A stretch of DNA of 64,000 nt from Artocarpus heterophyllus (lineage: Eukaryota; Streptophyta; Magnoliopsida; Rosales; Moraceae). Of the stretch, positions 23,628 through 35,587 are shown piece by piece (the stretch's first letter is position 1; each line of letters opens with the position of its first letter). The DNA lies in NCBI GenBank assembly GCA_025403435.1, contig CM046343.1:28317742-28381741 (forward strand), given 5' to 3'. The position numbers were made by a program, and so were the translations under genes. The notes beneath the pieces were generated by a model that worked only from the letters and a program-made list of their open reading frames with translations, did no database searches and was not told the origin of the DNA.

Positions 23628-24250
23628 GAGCTTTTGCACTGATGGAATCAAGTCCGAGGAAGGTCGGTTAGTGGATGACCAAAGAATTTAGCTTAGTTTA
23701 TGTGTATATTTATCGTAGGGGATAAAAGTAGGCAAAAGAATGTCCTCTTTCCTTGGTTTTAGCCACTCATAACAATCTAGTTGGTAGATGTTTATATTGA
23801 TTTTAGTTTTAAAGATACAATTTTCTTTAGGTCTTACCCTACTAGCTTGGTATATGGAAATCCCTTCATGTAGTTGGCTTGTGATTGCAGAGGTGGTTTT
23901 AAGATGATTCACAAACTCTTGCTGCTTAATCCCTTTTGAGAATTTCCCTCTACCTACCTATCCCCGTCGAGCATGGGCCCTTATGAGATTTCTTAAAAAT
24001 CAAATAATTTATATGGGTTTTTATTCAAGTTTCTCCCATGATGTTTTCAGTCAGTATGGGCTGACAGATTTCTCAGCTGTTATGAATGCGAGGTATACAA
24101 AATCCTATATTACCGGAAACGCCTATAGTCGACCGCTTTTGTTACATTGAACTCTAATGCTAAAAGGCATAAGCTGCGGATCGTACATGCCTTTTTAGCG
24201 TCTTCTTGTAACTTGTATATGAATTACCAGATTTTGATTTATTGGTATTT
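23628..24250 (+). other. Probable 3' UTR and downstream flank of the Agenet gene
   Basis: No further coding sequence continues the gene. T-rich sequence and stop codons in all frames are consistent with a 3' UTR. I see no unambiguous poly(A) signal, so the end is arbitrary. From 24251 to 24996 nothing recognisable is present. Confidence 0.35.
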
Positions 24251-24996
24251 ATAAGTGGGCTCCATGTTAGGTTGGCTCTTAAAACAATTTGCCCTATGAG
24301 TTATATTATAACTGAATACAACGTGCGACTAAATTTGTCATATTTTTTGGTGAGCAAAAACCAAGCAATGTGGATAATTTCGTGATTAGAGTCACTCGTA
24401 TACTTTGCTAAACGAATTGTTAATATTGCTGCACCAAACCCAAATTTTTTAGTAATCATTCTTGGAAGTTTGTCTCATTGAATGCAACGAGTTATTTACT
24501 TATTTAAACCTCATCGGCATCACGTCCACAAAGGAATATTTCTACTTCGCTTTTCTTACCATGCGCAAGGCACTAAAACTTCTTCGCATTTCCGCCCAGA
24601 TTGATTTTTTGGACGACCCATATTTTTCAAAAGTGATTCATGAGAAAAATCTATGATAATTATTCTCTCCAACAAAAAGGGTACAAGAGCTTTTAACAAA
24701 TTTATTGCTCGACTCACATGCAGTAGTATGGCAACACAACATTTTTTTTTTTTTTTTGGCACATCTATATAACAACTTAAAACAAGCAATTTATTCTCTG
24801 GTAGAAGCGCTACCGTCGTCTAGTTTAGCCATCAAGCCTCAAACTTAAAATTGCATATATTCTAGCCATAAGAAGAGTTATTATTCGTCATTCTCATTAT
24901 GGCTAAAGTAGCACATATACTGCATATATAGATAACTTGGAACTCACCCCTCCATGCACGTCCTTCTCACATCACCTTTCCAATTCCATGAAACCC

Positions 24997-25506
24997 TTAA
25001 TCAGAGCTCTCGGATTCGGACGTTTTGTCACTTTCGTGGGCTTCCTTGTTCTTCTTCTTTCCCTTCCATCCATGCTTTTGCTCGGCCTTGCACTCTTTGT
25101 GGTCAACGAAGTCCGATATCTCCACATGAACGCCAGGGTCATTGGTGTTGTAGCTCCCTCCCATCATGATGGAGTTGTTGACTGCCTGGAAGTTGCTGTT
25201 GACGTAGGTCTGCAAGGCGTCGGATTCTCCTAGCACCGGTTGGTCCCCATCGAGCCCCGAGGACTTCTCATCTAGCTCCCCTCGGAGGATGGACCCGGTG
25301 TTTGTACCAGCCAGGGTGACGATCCTCACGCCATTATCATCCTCATCGAGTTCCTCTTGGCCAACTTGGACAGAGCCTGATTTGTGAATGTTGGTCAGGC
25401 GATGAGTGATGGCTGAGACCATATCTCTGACTTCGCGGTGGAGGTGCTTATGCTTCTCTCCTTCGGAGGATGATCCGCTCTGCTTAACTGACTCGGCGTT
25501 TGGCAT
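24997..25506 (-). CDS. Uncharacterised conserved-type hydrophilic protein (169 aa, single exon)
   Basis: Read from 25506 down to TAA at 24997-24999. The start MPNAESVKQSGSSSEGEKHK is chosen because the open frame upstream looks like leader, with hydrophobic and low-complexity codons. The body is rich in Asp, Glu, Ser, His and Lys. Distinctive blocks are HLHREVRDMVSAITHRL (residues ~21-37, helical), GVRIVTLAGTNTGSIL (~59-74) and YVNSNFQAVNNSIMMGGSY (~102-120). The tail is Lys-rich, then acidic (GKKKNKE..SESESSD). There is no signal peptide or membrane segment. I recognise it as one of the plant-specific proteins of unknown function, possibly the At3g03170 type, from memory. Local GC content is clearly above the flanks, which supports real coding. 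It is convergent with the Agenet gene. Confidence 0.75.
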   Translation of the reverse strand: MPNAESVKQSGSSSEGEKHKHLHREVRDMVSAITHRLTNIHKSGSVQVGQEELDEDDNGVRIVTLAGTNTGSILRGELDEKSSGLDGDQPVLGESDALQTYVNSNFQAVNNSIMMGGSYNTNDPGVHVEISDFVDHKECKAEQKHGWKGKKKNKEAHESDKTSESESSD

Positions 25507-25600
25507 GTTTTCAGGGTGGAAAAAAACCCAAACAAGACAATGAAAAATAAGATTAAGAAGTTTGTTTTTTGTGTTTGCTATGGAATGGAAGAAGTCACAA

Positions 25601-25611
25601 GGGATATAAGG
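25601..25611 (-). promoter_or_regulatory. Candidate TATA box of the minus-strand gene
   Basis: The minus strand reads CCTTATATCCC about 95-105 bases upstream of the ATG at 25506. This is a plausible TATA element and leaves a leader of roughly 70 bases. Confidence 0.35.
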
Positions 25612-27306
25612 AGTTAGCTGGGGCCAAAATGGCATACACATTTTAAGGGAATAAAGTGATGCCTTATTAGACAATTCAAGGATATAATAAGTATGTTTGG
25701 AACTAAAGAGAAGAAAAGAAACAAGGGATTCCGAGCAAATAGGCAAAAGAGCAAAAGTGAAGGGATTGCTTGACGATGTGTTCAAATTGGTCCATATGGA
25801 TTATGCTTTTTGTAATTGACACGCACTTTTTCTTGTTGATTTAGTGTTAACTTCTGAGGGAAACGATAGTGATTAATCAATCGTCCTTAAAGTGGAATTT
25901 AATAGTTTAGTGCAACTTTTCTTCTAGTTATGTGCTAAATAAAGATGGGTATCACAAGGCTGATTGGTTGCAATATCTGTAAGGGTGTTAAAGACTAATT
26001 AGATTAATGTAGACTGTCATATTACAAAGTGGTACTAGAAATAGTGTCAACATTACGTGTATTTTTAGGGCATCAATCGGGTGGTTCTTCTAGTAGTAGA
26101 AGTTGTGCTGCTTCTGAAAGTGTGGTCCTTGTTGGAATCTGAATTATTTAGTCAAAAATTGTTTCCTTTTCTATTTAGTCAAAAGTATTAATTAGATCAG
26201 AGACATGGTGTAAGGCCCCTAGTGACTCATGTAGCATTTCTTGCTAGGAAAATAACCACAAATGTGCTATAATTAGCATTCTAGTGACATATATAATACA
26301 TAAATACATACACACACCTCAATTTATAAATGTATGTTTCTTGGGAGTCAGAAGGTTGTATTTTTATTGAGTACGTGATCACCATGTGGCCAATTTAGAA
26401 TTTTTAAAGGTCATGCATAGCATAAATCACATTGCCCTAAACTCCTAGAGGGGTACTCTTTGGCAATTATTATTATTTTCTTTCTAGCAAACACTTAGCT
26501 TTTTTTTTTTTTTTTTTTTAAGACCTCTATAACAAACTATCACCACATTGAATATGTGAATCAAGTTATATTTGGAATAAAATAGAATAATTTACGTTTA
26601 TTTATAAAATATCATCAAAATTAGAGGCTATTAAAATTTAGTATGATTAGAAAAGAATATTTATATTTGCGACTCTTTATTTTCTATCAAGAGATTAGTT
26701 GTTATCTTTATATTTGCATTCTACGTCTTTGTATTTTTTTTTAAATCTTATTTAAAGGTCTAATTTTCAAATTTTTATTGATACATTTTTTTATTAATAT
26801 TTATCAATGTTTCTTAATAAATACTTTAGCCATCAATATTTAGTATTTATCAATTTTGTTATACTTGACAAACATATATTTTTCTAATTAAATGCTTAAT
26901 AAATACATTATTGACCTATTTTTGTAATATGTTTACCTCGTTACTGAGTAAAAAAAAAAATAGTTAACTCTAAATTTATTTGCTCCATGAATAAACATTT
27001 ACTTATCTAGTAAAACTTATATTAATTTGAAAATATTGTGTTCACTTGATAAACAATACGAGTTTTTTCGACTTTTTTTTGCATAAGTTAAATTTTGAAT
27101 TTATCAAATTTAGTCATGAGTTCTAAATTTATTACGCCAGTCATCTGTAAACTTACAAGTGAATTCGACCAATTTTTATTTACTGCAAAAAAACTATTTT
27201 TCCTCCTCATTTCTCTATCTATATACAGAGAGACACTCGAAGCTGTGCTTTCTACATTGTTGCGCATACTTTGTTATTTTATTTGATATTTATATAAAAA
27301 AAACGT
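25612..27306. other. Intergenic AT-rich region
   Basis: No gene, RNA or intact mobile element is recognisable. Long A and T tracts are present, including a T run near 26501-26519. Confidence 0.6.
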
Positions 27307-27474
27307 TTTACTTTTTTCTTTGAAAATTCTTTCTCATCCCTATGGAATTATAATCTTAGTACTCATAAACTATAAACTATGGACGCCAGTCTAGTATGCA
27401 ATGTATTTTTAAATTGAGCTTTATTGTTTTGTTAAGAGCGAGGTTATAATCTATATGGTTAAATAAGATTGTTG
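27307..27474. mobile_element. MITE-like dispersed repeat, copy 1
   Basis: A ~165-bp sequence is related to 48522-48676 and 51536-51690. Shared blocks are TTTGAAAATTCTTT, CATCCCTATGG, ATTATAATCTTA, ATGTATTTTT, TTATTGTTTTGTTAA, GTTATAATC and GTTAAATA. Its outer parts are imperfect inverted copies of each other (ATCCCTATGGAATTATAATC against the complement of GGTTATAATC..AAATAAGATT). Confidence 0.6.
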
Positions 27475-27480
27475 TTTCTC

Positions 27481-28503
27481 TTTGCTTAGTCATTGTCGAC
27501 TTCTCTTTCTCTCCCTTCAAGCCCAAACTTGGAGCAGCCTCTAGGCTCGTCGCCAAGACTCTGGCCCATGAGAGGGGGCGTGTCGGAGTTTGGTGAGGAG
27601 AGGCACCAGGACGGAGGGGCGGATCAGGTCTATAGGGGTGAGCCGAAGAGGAAGCTGACGGATTTCTGTGCTGGCATGAGCAGAAGGCGGCTTTTGTGGC
27701 GGACGGCACCGACGCTATTTGACTTCATGGGAGATCTTGTGACTGGACTGGTGCAGACGCAAGATCTAGTCGGCTTGTCGTTCCATGGGGGTCCGAGGGA
27801 TAGGATGAGGAAGTCTTGGCTCGGGGCATGCTTGGAGGGGGTGGATCTTGGTGCCTAGGGAGCTGAAACGGTGAAGATCTCTAAAGCCAACAAGCACTCC
27901 TAGCGGGTCTTGAGGAAGGGACGGTGGGAGCAGGAGGTTGGAGCCGACGACCGGCGGTGGCTGAGGCAGTCCACAAATGGCCAGAAGGAGAGCAGCGGCG
28001 ATGGCGATGGATCCCCCTAACTGGGGACTCTCCTATATTTTTGTATTTGTTTGTATATTTTGTTGTTGTTTTGGTTCAATTATGTCTGGAATAAAGAAAG
28101 TGGTCTCCTCACCTCCATACTTGGTTTGGTTTGTACACCCACTACTTTGTAGTGGTATGTGTAAATTTTATTGGCTAGAATTATGTCTTGGTCAAATCAC
28201 AAGTGCCCTTAAACAGATATATCAGATTCTTGTTAATTGGCTTCGTCCACCAACAGTCGTAGAATTTTTCGAGCCAGGGAGCTTTGCATTTGAAGTCGAT
28301 TGGGGTTTCACCAATGGGTACCGACGCCGCTTCATGTCACTATACTTCATTAGTTTTTTTGGCGAGTCCAGTCAATGTCCAAGATCTTTTATGCCTAGAG
28401 CCAGTCGTTTTGAGTCTTCATTTGTACTACTATTTAGTTGAATGAAGATTTAATTCCATAAAAAAAAAACATTTTTCTTTTCTGTTTGCTTAGTCATGGT
28501 CGA
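27481..28503 (+). mobile_element. Poly(A)-terminated retroposed insertion with 19-bp target duplication
   Basis: TTTGCTTAGTCATTGTCGA (27481-27499) recurs with one mismatch as TTTGCTTAGTCATGGTCGA (28485-28503). Just inside the right copy is an A-tail (28460-28469). This arrangement marks target-primed reverse transcription, as by LINE machinery. The ~960-bp body is GC-rich in its first half, unlike all surrounding DNA, and T-rich in its second. Its ORFs, for example 27567-27858 and 27977-28441, match no family I recognise. It could be a truncated LINE, an unusual SINE-like element or a retroposed non-coding transcript. Confidence 0.65.
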
Positions 28504-31500
28504 GTTTTGTCGTGTCACATTCCTTTTCTTTTTTAAATACTTTGGAGAGGATTTATGTAATTAATGTAGATAGTTGGTTTCATGTTTTATTATTTATTGA
28601 GAAGATAGACTTGGTCACTATAGTGGAACTTGGAAAACAGTTCTTTATTTAGATTCGTGGCTATCACTTATCAACACATAAGGGACCAGGAATGACGTTA
28701 TTCTTTTTATGGTCAATAGCATATTATTACTCATAGCCAAAAAAAAAAAAAAAAGAGTTGTCACATTAAATTAGTGATCTTTATGTGTTGCATAACAATT
28801 TGGTCTAAATTCTAAAAAAAGGGAAAAGAAAAGAAAAAGGAAAAAGAAAATGACAATTTGGTCTAAGATCGACATCTTGTCCGTTTTGGAAAAAAAAGTT
28901 CCCTTTAAAATTATTCAATTGCTTACCAAAACAAATTGACCAGCCCAGCCCTACTACAACAACAAACTTCTTCTTTTTTTTTTTTTTAATTATGCATAGA
29001 ATTTTTTTTTTTTATAGTTATCTTTTAAAATAACGAAAAATACAAAATCAGCACTATTATCTGAATTTTCGAGAATTTGCATTTATGAAGTTCGCTCATC
29101 TATGACTGGAAAACTAAAGCTCAGAGAACAAACAAAATTCTCTTTACAAAAATTATTTTGTGACAGTGTATGGACCAAAAAAAAAAAAAAAAGGACGGAC
29201 TCCATTTTTCTATTATCAACGTAAAGGATAAAAATGTCTATGATGTTACCGACGTTTCCATAACTATATCTACATATTGAAGTTTCCATATAAATATGGG
29301 GAAAGATTTTGCTCATGGAATATATGTAAAATTTCAACAATGTCCATAACATCCTCAATATTGATAAATATCCATAAATATTAAAGATGTTTCCAAAAAT
29401 ATTTACAAAATGTCCAAAAAAGGCCGCGAAAATTTTTTTGTTTGCACAAAAATAAGTTTTGTTAGACTTTTTAATTATTTTTAATAAAATGTGACTAATA
29501 TTTTAAACCTAAAACAAATAAAAAAGGTATTTATTAAGACTTATTTAGTCTATATAATATTTACTTTTTAAATGAGTTGTTCAAAATTTCACCAAAAAAT
29601 TAAGATTTTGAAAAAGGAATTTGTTTTTAATTTTGTGTTTTTTTAAAAATACATTCATGACTTCAATCTTTTTTTTTTTTTCAAAGAATATATTCATGAG
29701 ATTTTTCATATTTTCTTTTACAAAGTTTTAAGCTTTATATCATATAAATGTTGATGTAGTATACTTTTTCTAGTTATCTATTAGTATGAATTATTGTTGT
29801 TCCTCATGTAATATATCCGTGAGATTGTTAATGATTTTTCTTCAAAGTCCTATGTTATACTATATGTAGATATGTATACTATTTTTCACTATTTTTATCT
29901 AGTAGTTTTAATTAGTGTTCTTCAAGGGTAATATCTTGACAAATATATTGTTTAGATCAAAATAAAAATCTATGTAATGCTTTCCAACTTGCTGAGAACT
30001 CTTTTTGATATTGAAGATTATAGTTGAAAATTTTGTGTACCTTATTATATTTGACAGAAGTTTTTGTTGTACTCCATAATATTACTATACCTTATTTGTA
30101 ATGACTAATGAGTATACAAAATAATATTAGAATCATAATCAATATATAATTATGATGGTATCTTTTATAATAAGCAATATAAATCTCATATTAAACCAAA
30201 AATATATTATTTATGCTACTAATTTAGTTCAAATTGACTAATGTTGATTGTTTTAGTATTTTGTAAAGGTTTAAGAAAAAAAATTTAGTTTAGTTTAAGA
30301 TATCTGTTTTTTTTTTAATATCTGTCAATATTCATAATTCCGTTGACATTATCTGTAAATCAAAACCTGAATCTTTATGAACATCGATATTATTGTCACT
30401 ATTTATCATCAAGTTATGTCATTTTTATATTTATTTTTAATTTTAATTAGTAATATTTAAAAAATACTCACTACGAAAAAAAAAAAATCATTATCGTCCT
30501 ACTGTAAAAAGATTCTCTCTATAAAAAAATGATATATTTTTTTTTGAATGGAATGTTTGTCTAAACAGAATAATCCTATTTAACTTTGAGAGATTGCTAT
30601 CTCCTTACTAACAAAACAATAAAATTACAATAAAAAAAATAAATTATGGAAGCGTTTGTTTGGCATATTAAGATAACTCTTTGAATTCTGAATTCAAAAA
30701 ATCTTTTGAATATCTGTTTATTTCCTCAAAATTCAAATCAAATAAATCTTTTGAATAAAAGTTTTCAGAGTTTTACTTTCCCTTAAACTCTTTGGACTCG
30801 AATCTGTTTGCCACAATAAAATCTCATATTATCTCTCTTATATTTGTTAAAAAAATCATAGCCTATCTATTTGATATCTGATTGAGACGATTCTTCTTTC
30901 ATTACGTTCCTAATAAAAAGAGGAATAAATCAAGATCAATATTGCATATTTTTTAATAACATGAATATTAAGATTTTATTAGATTTGTTAATAAATTAAA
31001 AACTTTTTCTACTATGTATACAAACATAAATTTTGATTTTATTTCCTATTTAGATTAACACTTTAAATGTATATCCAAACGTCAATTGAACTAACAATTT
31101 ATATTACTCAATTCAAATTAAAATAATCTAAATCAATACAATTTAAATTTATTTATGAAAGTAGGACCTAGAATATTGTAAATGGTGGGTTTCTAAGCCA
31201 ACGGAGACGAAAAGAATTTTTGGTCTAAATATTAGGCAAGTGAATAGTCTAAAATTGCGTGGACTAGTGGATATTGCCATTTTGGTGGTTGGTTTGGCAA
31301 TTCTTCGGTTAAGGGTACTGAAAAAAAATAAAATAAAATAAGATTACACCAAGGCTATTGCTTCACTCAATCCCCAAAAAAAGAAAAAAGTAATAACAAT
31401 GAATCAAATTAAATCAACAACGAAAGCAACACTCTTTACTAAATCAATTAATAAAACCCTCAGAGCGCAAAAAAAAAAAAAAAAGAAAGAAAAATCAACT

Positions 31501-31600
31501 TACAAAACCCAAAGCCACTAATAGAGAAAATAGCAAAATTATTCTTCGCACAAGGAAAGAAAAAAAAACTAATTATATATTTATATATAAAACACACCCT
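28504..31600. other. Intergenic AT-rich region
   Basis: No gene is supported. There are many A/T homopolymers. A segment at about 29215-29420 has repeated TTTCCATA and AATGTCCA words, and related inverted words occur near 30320-30410 (TGTCAATATTCATAATTCCG). This may be a decayed transposon of about 1.2 kb, but I could not define its ends. Confidence 0.5.
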
Positions 31601-31619
31601 TATAGCTGAAAAGATTTTT

Positions 31620-32021
31620 TTTTTTTCTTTTTCCAGTCTTCAGTACCATAAAACTAAAAAAAAAAAAAAAGCCCAACTCCCATTTCTGAAGCTTGAATTT
31701 CTGCATTTGTACTCAATATTATCTTCTCCTTCTTTCTTCTTTTTCTTTTTAGATTAATTAAAACAGCAAATTAAGCTACATTTACTATAGCAGTGTTTTC
31801 CTTCGCTTTTCGTTGTTCAGGTACGATTCTTCAAAACCCAAAAACCCTCTTTTTTTCCTTTTTTTTTTTTTTCTCTTTTTACTTGCTTTAATTGGGCATT
31901 TGTAAATTCTCCATAATCATGTGATTTTTTTCCTTTTTCAGGGCAATTATAATTTGGAAAATAGTGATACTCCAAATCATTTATTGGGTTTTTTTTCTTT
32001 ATCAATATCTTGAATTTGAAG

Positions 32022-32060
<39 letters not shown>

Positions 32061-32110
32061 CAAACACACACACACAAAAAATTTTGCGTAGATTAATACA
32101 CAGAACTGAG
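31620..32110 (+). other. 5' leader and leader intron of the small membrane-protein gene
   Basis: A donor at TTGTTCAG|GTACG (exon end 31820) and an acceptor at TTGCGTAG|ATTAA (exon start 32092) give a 271-nt leader intron ending 19 bases before the ATG. The intron holds an (AT)n microsatellite at 32026-32057 followed by a CA run. Confidence 0.5.
32026..32057. repeat. (AT)n microsatellite in a leader intron
   Basis: A perfect AT run about 35 bases before the splice acceptor, followed by a short ACACAC tract. Confidence 0.9.
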
Positions 32111-34471
32111 ATGCTGAATGGCGGTGATGATTTGGAGAGGCAAAGGAATTCGAGTGTGAGTGAATTCAGTGAAGTGAATCAGGGACAAGTGACCATTATT
32201 GTTTCTGAGGGAGATTCCATTGCAAACTTGTCATCAAAAGACGTGTCTTCTTCACCTAAAAAAGTGTTCTTGTCAAGGACCAATAGTTTTGATGAAGAAT
32301 GCAGGTAAAAAAACAAAAAACAAAAAGCAAAACCCAGTTTTTAACTTTTGCACAAATTTATGGGACAAATGTTAATCTGCATTGCGTTTTTGAACTTCCT
32401 TTTTTTTTTGGTTCTTCTGGCTTAGATATGATCTGTTAGACCCAAATCTTTGGGATATGCGCCAATTTACATGATTTTTACTATTTTGTAATTTAGAGCT
32501 TAGGATTGAAATGGGTATGATTTTTTGTGCTCCCAATTTGGTTTGGAAGTCAGAATTGTTATTTGTGACTAAGAGCAACTCAATTTGGAGTTTTACTTGT
32601 TACTTTGAGTGCATTAATCCCAAATGTCGGATATTTGAAGCAAGAAGATAATAAAGTTTGTCCGCCAATTGGATTGGCAGTGCTTTTGCTTTTGGTTATT
32701 AAAAGAGCTTGATAGGTAAAAATAATTCTAAAGTTTTCTAATAAGCTATAAAAATGTTACAATAAATTTTATAATGTCTTATTTAAATTACGATAGAAGT
32801 TTCAAAGCTTATTCAAAACTGCTTTTTTTAGAAGCTATATTTTATGACTTTGATCGGATGTTTTTATGGAGAGATAAAGTTCCTCGGATAAATCATCCAA
32901 ATACTTTTAGAAACTTATTTTGAACCCAAAAAACCCTGCCAGATAGGCCTATCACAAATGTAAGATCATACCTCAGATGGAATTCTGACAAGATGGTTTG
33001 AAAAGAATAAATTACAGATATCTTTTTATTTGACTGCTTTACCAAGACTAATAGTAGAAGGGAATGTGATAATTTGGTTGATCGTTAAAGCTAAAATCAT
33101 AGAAAAGGAATATATGAACTATGTATTTTTTTTTTCTTTTTTAGATATCAGTCACATCTCCACTTTGCGATTTATTGATTTTGACTGCATGTTAAAAACA
33201 CCACCATACTTACATGTCCTTTCCCTTCCCTTGTGTTTGCCACGAATTGGGTATGTCTAGTAGATGCTTTAAATAGAACTAGAACAATTATGTGAGATGT
33301 ATTGTTCCTCAGAGTTTGTCAGCAGGAAAAAGAAGAAATACTCATTGATCTCGGATGCCACTGTCGAGGTGCCCTCTCAAGGGCTCACCGATCATGCATC
33401 GACACTTGGTTCCGTACGAGAGGATCAAACAAATGCGAGATATGCCAGTAAATTCATTTACCCGAATCTGTTATCTTCTAAGTTGTCTCAGTTATGAAGC
33501 TTCACAATGTAATGCAATTTAATCATTTTATGCAGAGAGGTAGCTACAAATGTTTCACAGCCGGAGTCGCAGCCAATTGTATGTACTTCATAACTTTTGC
33601 TGCAAAGTCTTTATAGGTTTCTGATATGGCATTTGCTGCCTCGCCAATGCACATATTGATATCTGCATAAAGTTAGCTAACTATCATGATTGATCTTGTA
33701 CCAGTTTTTTTATGTTTTTATTTTTTCATAACATTGTATTTAAGCCTGATAATTTCTGAATTGTAAAATTTAACCATATAAGAGATAATTTCAGAAAAGG
33801 CTCATATATAAGGATTAAAGAAAAAAGAAAAACAAAGAAGATATTAAATCTATTCTGTGTCCAATCTTACAAGGGAAACATGAGAAAGGCGTTTCTAAAT
33901 CTTACTCTGTTTATTCAAATGTATACTTGGAGATCTCATTTTCACAAGGAATTTTGATTTTGTAATATTGTTCAATGGAGCAGACAAATTATTGGGTTTG
34001 GAGGATTGACCCAACTGCTCAATCACAGGATCGTGAAAGGGTAAGGAGGTTTGCTCGTCGATCCGCTAGGATCATCTCATATTCATGAAAATGGCATTTA
34101 GCACTGATTTTGCATGCAATCATCCATGAAACAGGGGTGTATTAGCCCACTTTGGGTTGCATTTTCTATACTCATTGGTGGCTTGCTGTTGGATGTACTT
34201 ATATCAATCACTCTCGGCGTTTCTGCTCTACCAGTTAACATTATCATCGGTACATTTGTTTTAATCTAATGGAATTTTCCTCAAACAACTAATGTAATTG
34301 ATCATGTTAAACGTTAATGTGTGTGAGAAACATTGTGTAGGTGTCATCGTGGTGCTTGGCCTTGGAACCGCGCTACGACTCGCCATGGAGTTCTGCCGCG
34401 AGTGGAGCGTGAGGAGAGTTGTGCAAAGGGTAGAGACGAATGTCGATCTCGGTTACCATCCTGCTTTATAG
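32111..34471 (+). CDS. Small two-helix membrane protein of unknown function
   Basis: Inferred exons: 32111-32304, 33323-33447, 33538-33578, 33984-34040, 34135-34249, 34341-34471. They join in phase to 220 aa ending YHPAL. The first ~130 residues are Ser-rich and polar, with the blocks KKVFLSRTNSFDEECR (~50-65), KKKKYSLISDATVEVPSQG and STLGSVREDQTNARYA. Next comes NYWVWRIDPTAQSQ, then two hydrophobic helices: CISPLWVAFSILIGGLLLDV and the residues after it, and LPVNIIIGVIVVLGLGTAL. The cytosolic-type tail is EFCREWSVRRVVQRVET. This resembles a conserved plant family of unannotated transmembrane proteins, but I know no function for it. The third exon's acceptor (33536-33537) was chosen because the AG two bases earlier gives an immediate stop. 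Confidence 0.75.
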
Positions 34472-34976
34472 GTAAACCTGTACATTGTAAGATGTTAAAC
34501 TCAAAAAACACTTTCATCTGTTGTGATTTGTTGCGGAAGTGTGTAAAACGTTTCCCTTACTTGTATGTATAGGGCACGCTCAATAGTTATCCAAAGACAA
34601 CTAATTCCCATCAATGCATTGAGAGTTAGTTTATTGATGATTGGTACTCTACATCTTCTGTCTTTACTTGATAATTGCTATGTGATTGTCCAAAAACATG
34701 CTCTGCTTCCTTTTGGAGGATTCGCATTGCTTAGTATTGCCCATGAGAAGCAATTTTGCAGCATCACTTGTTTATTAGTGTGCATAAAAAAATAATAAAT
34801 TTTTTAAAAAAAATAAAAAATTACTTGTGTTGCTTATCAGTGGTAGTGTTTTGGTAACATTTAGCACCAAAGGCTCAAATAAAAAAATTGTTTGCGTTTG
34901 TACAAAATTTGAGGCACTCAAAGATCATGTAGAACTCCAAATACATCCTATTTTCTGGGGATGTATGTGTGTGCAG
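34472..34976 (+). other. 3' UTR and flank of the membrane-protein gene
   Basis: The stop TAG is followed by AT-rich sequence with AATAATAAATTTTTT near 34790. No other gene is visible. Confidence 0.4.
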
Positions 34977-35122
34977 CTCAAATCTTAATCTTTGAATGAT
35001 TGAAAGAAACAATCTGAGGCATTAAAAAGTCATCAACCGTCAGCTTCCACATGACTAAAGTTGAAAAAAGATTTGACGACTCAGATTGTTTCTTTTTATT
35101 ATTTAGAGGTTAAAATTTGAGA
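34977..35122. mobile_element. Hairpin-forming element (MITE-like or miRNA-like foldback)
   Basis: The left arm (34977-35020), containing AAAGAAACAATCTGA, pairs with the right arm (35078-35122), containing TCAGATTGTTTCTTT. Outer parts also match imperfectly (CTCAAATCTTAATC against the complement of GGTTAAAATTTGAG). The loop is about 57 bases. A precursor-microRNA-like fold is possible, but nothing identifies one. Confidence 0.5.
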
Positions 35123-35576
35123 CATAGATATTTTGTTAAAAAAAGAAAAAAAGAAAAGTATTGTGGACTTGTTCCAAAGATTGCACAAGCGTTTTGAAAC
35201 TATTGGTGATGAGAATTGCTTATGTAACGAGGATTGGAGGCCATGTTATGGTGGGCCTTTTTGGCACTTGCACTGAAACAAAAGGGTGTGGCGCACAAAA
35301 GGAAAAGCCACTCTCCCAACAAAAATCTGAAGGAGACCGGAGTAGTCAGGCATTTTTCTTTTGCTTTATCCTTTACACCCAACGAAGGATATTTTAAAAA
35401 ATAACAAATAAATAAACTAAGAAGGTGGATTAGATCGTTAGGATATGGATGAGATTGAGTGCCATGTTTGTTGTCACTATTGTCATTGTGTCGTCGTCGT
35501 CGTTATTATTATTATTATTTTGGATGAAATTTTGCTATATTTACAGATTCTATAAACAACACCGTTCAATTTAGAC
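35123..35576. other. Intergenic segment with a GTC/ATT trinucleotide repeat
   Basis: No gene is recognised. A short TCG then TTA trinucleotide microsatellite lies at about 35489-35518. Confidence 0.6.
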
Positions 35577-35587
35577 ATAAATATATA

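Noticed and set aside
27567..27858. ORF in the GC-rich half of the retroposon
   Set aside because: Arg/Gly-rich translation without a recognised domain. The element is better described as a retroposed sequence.
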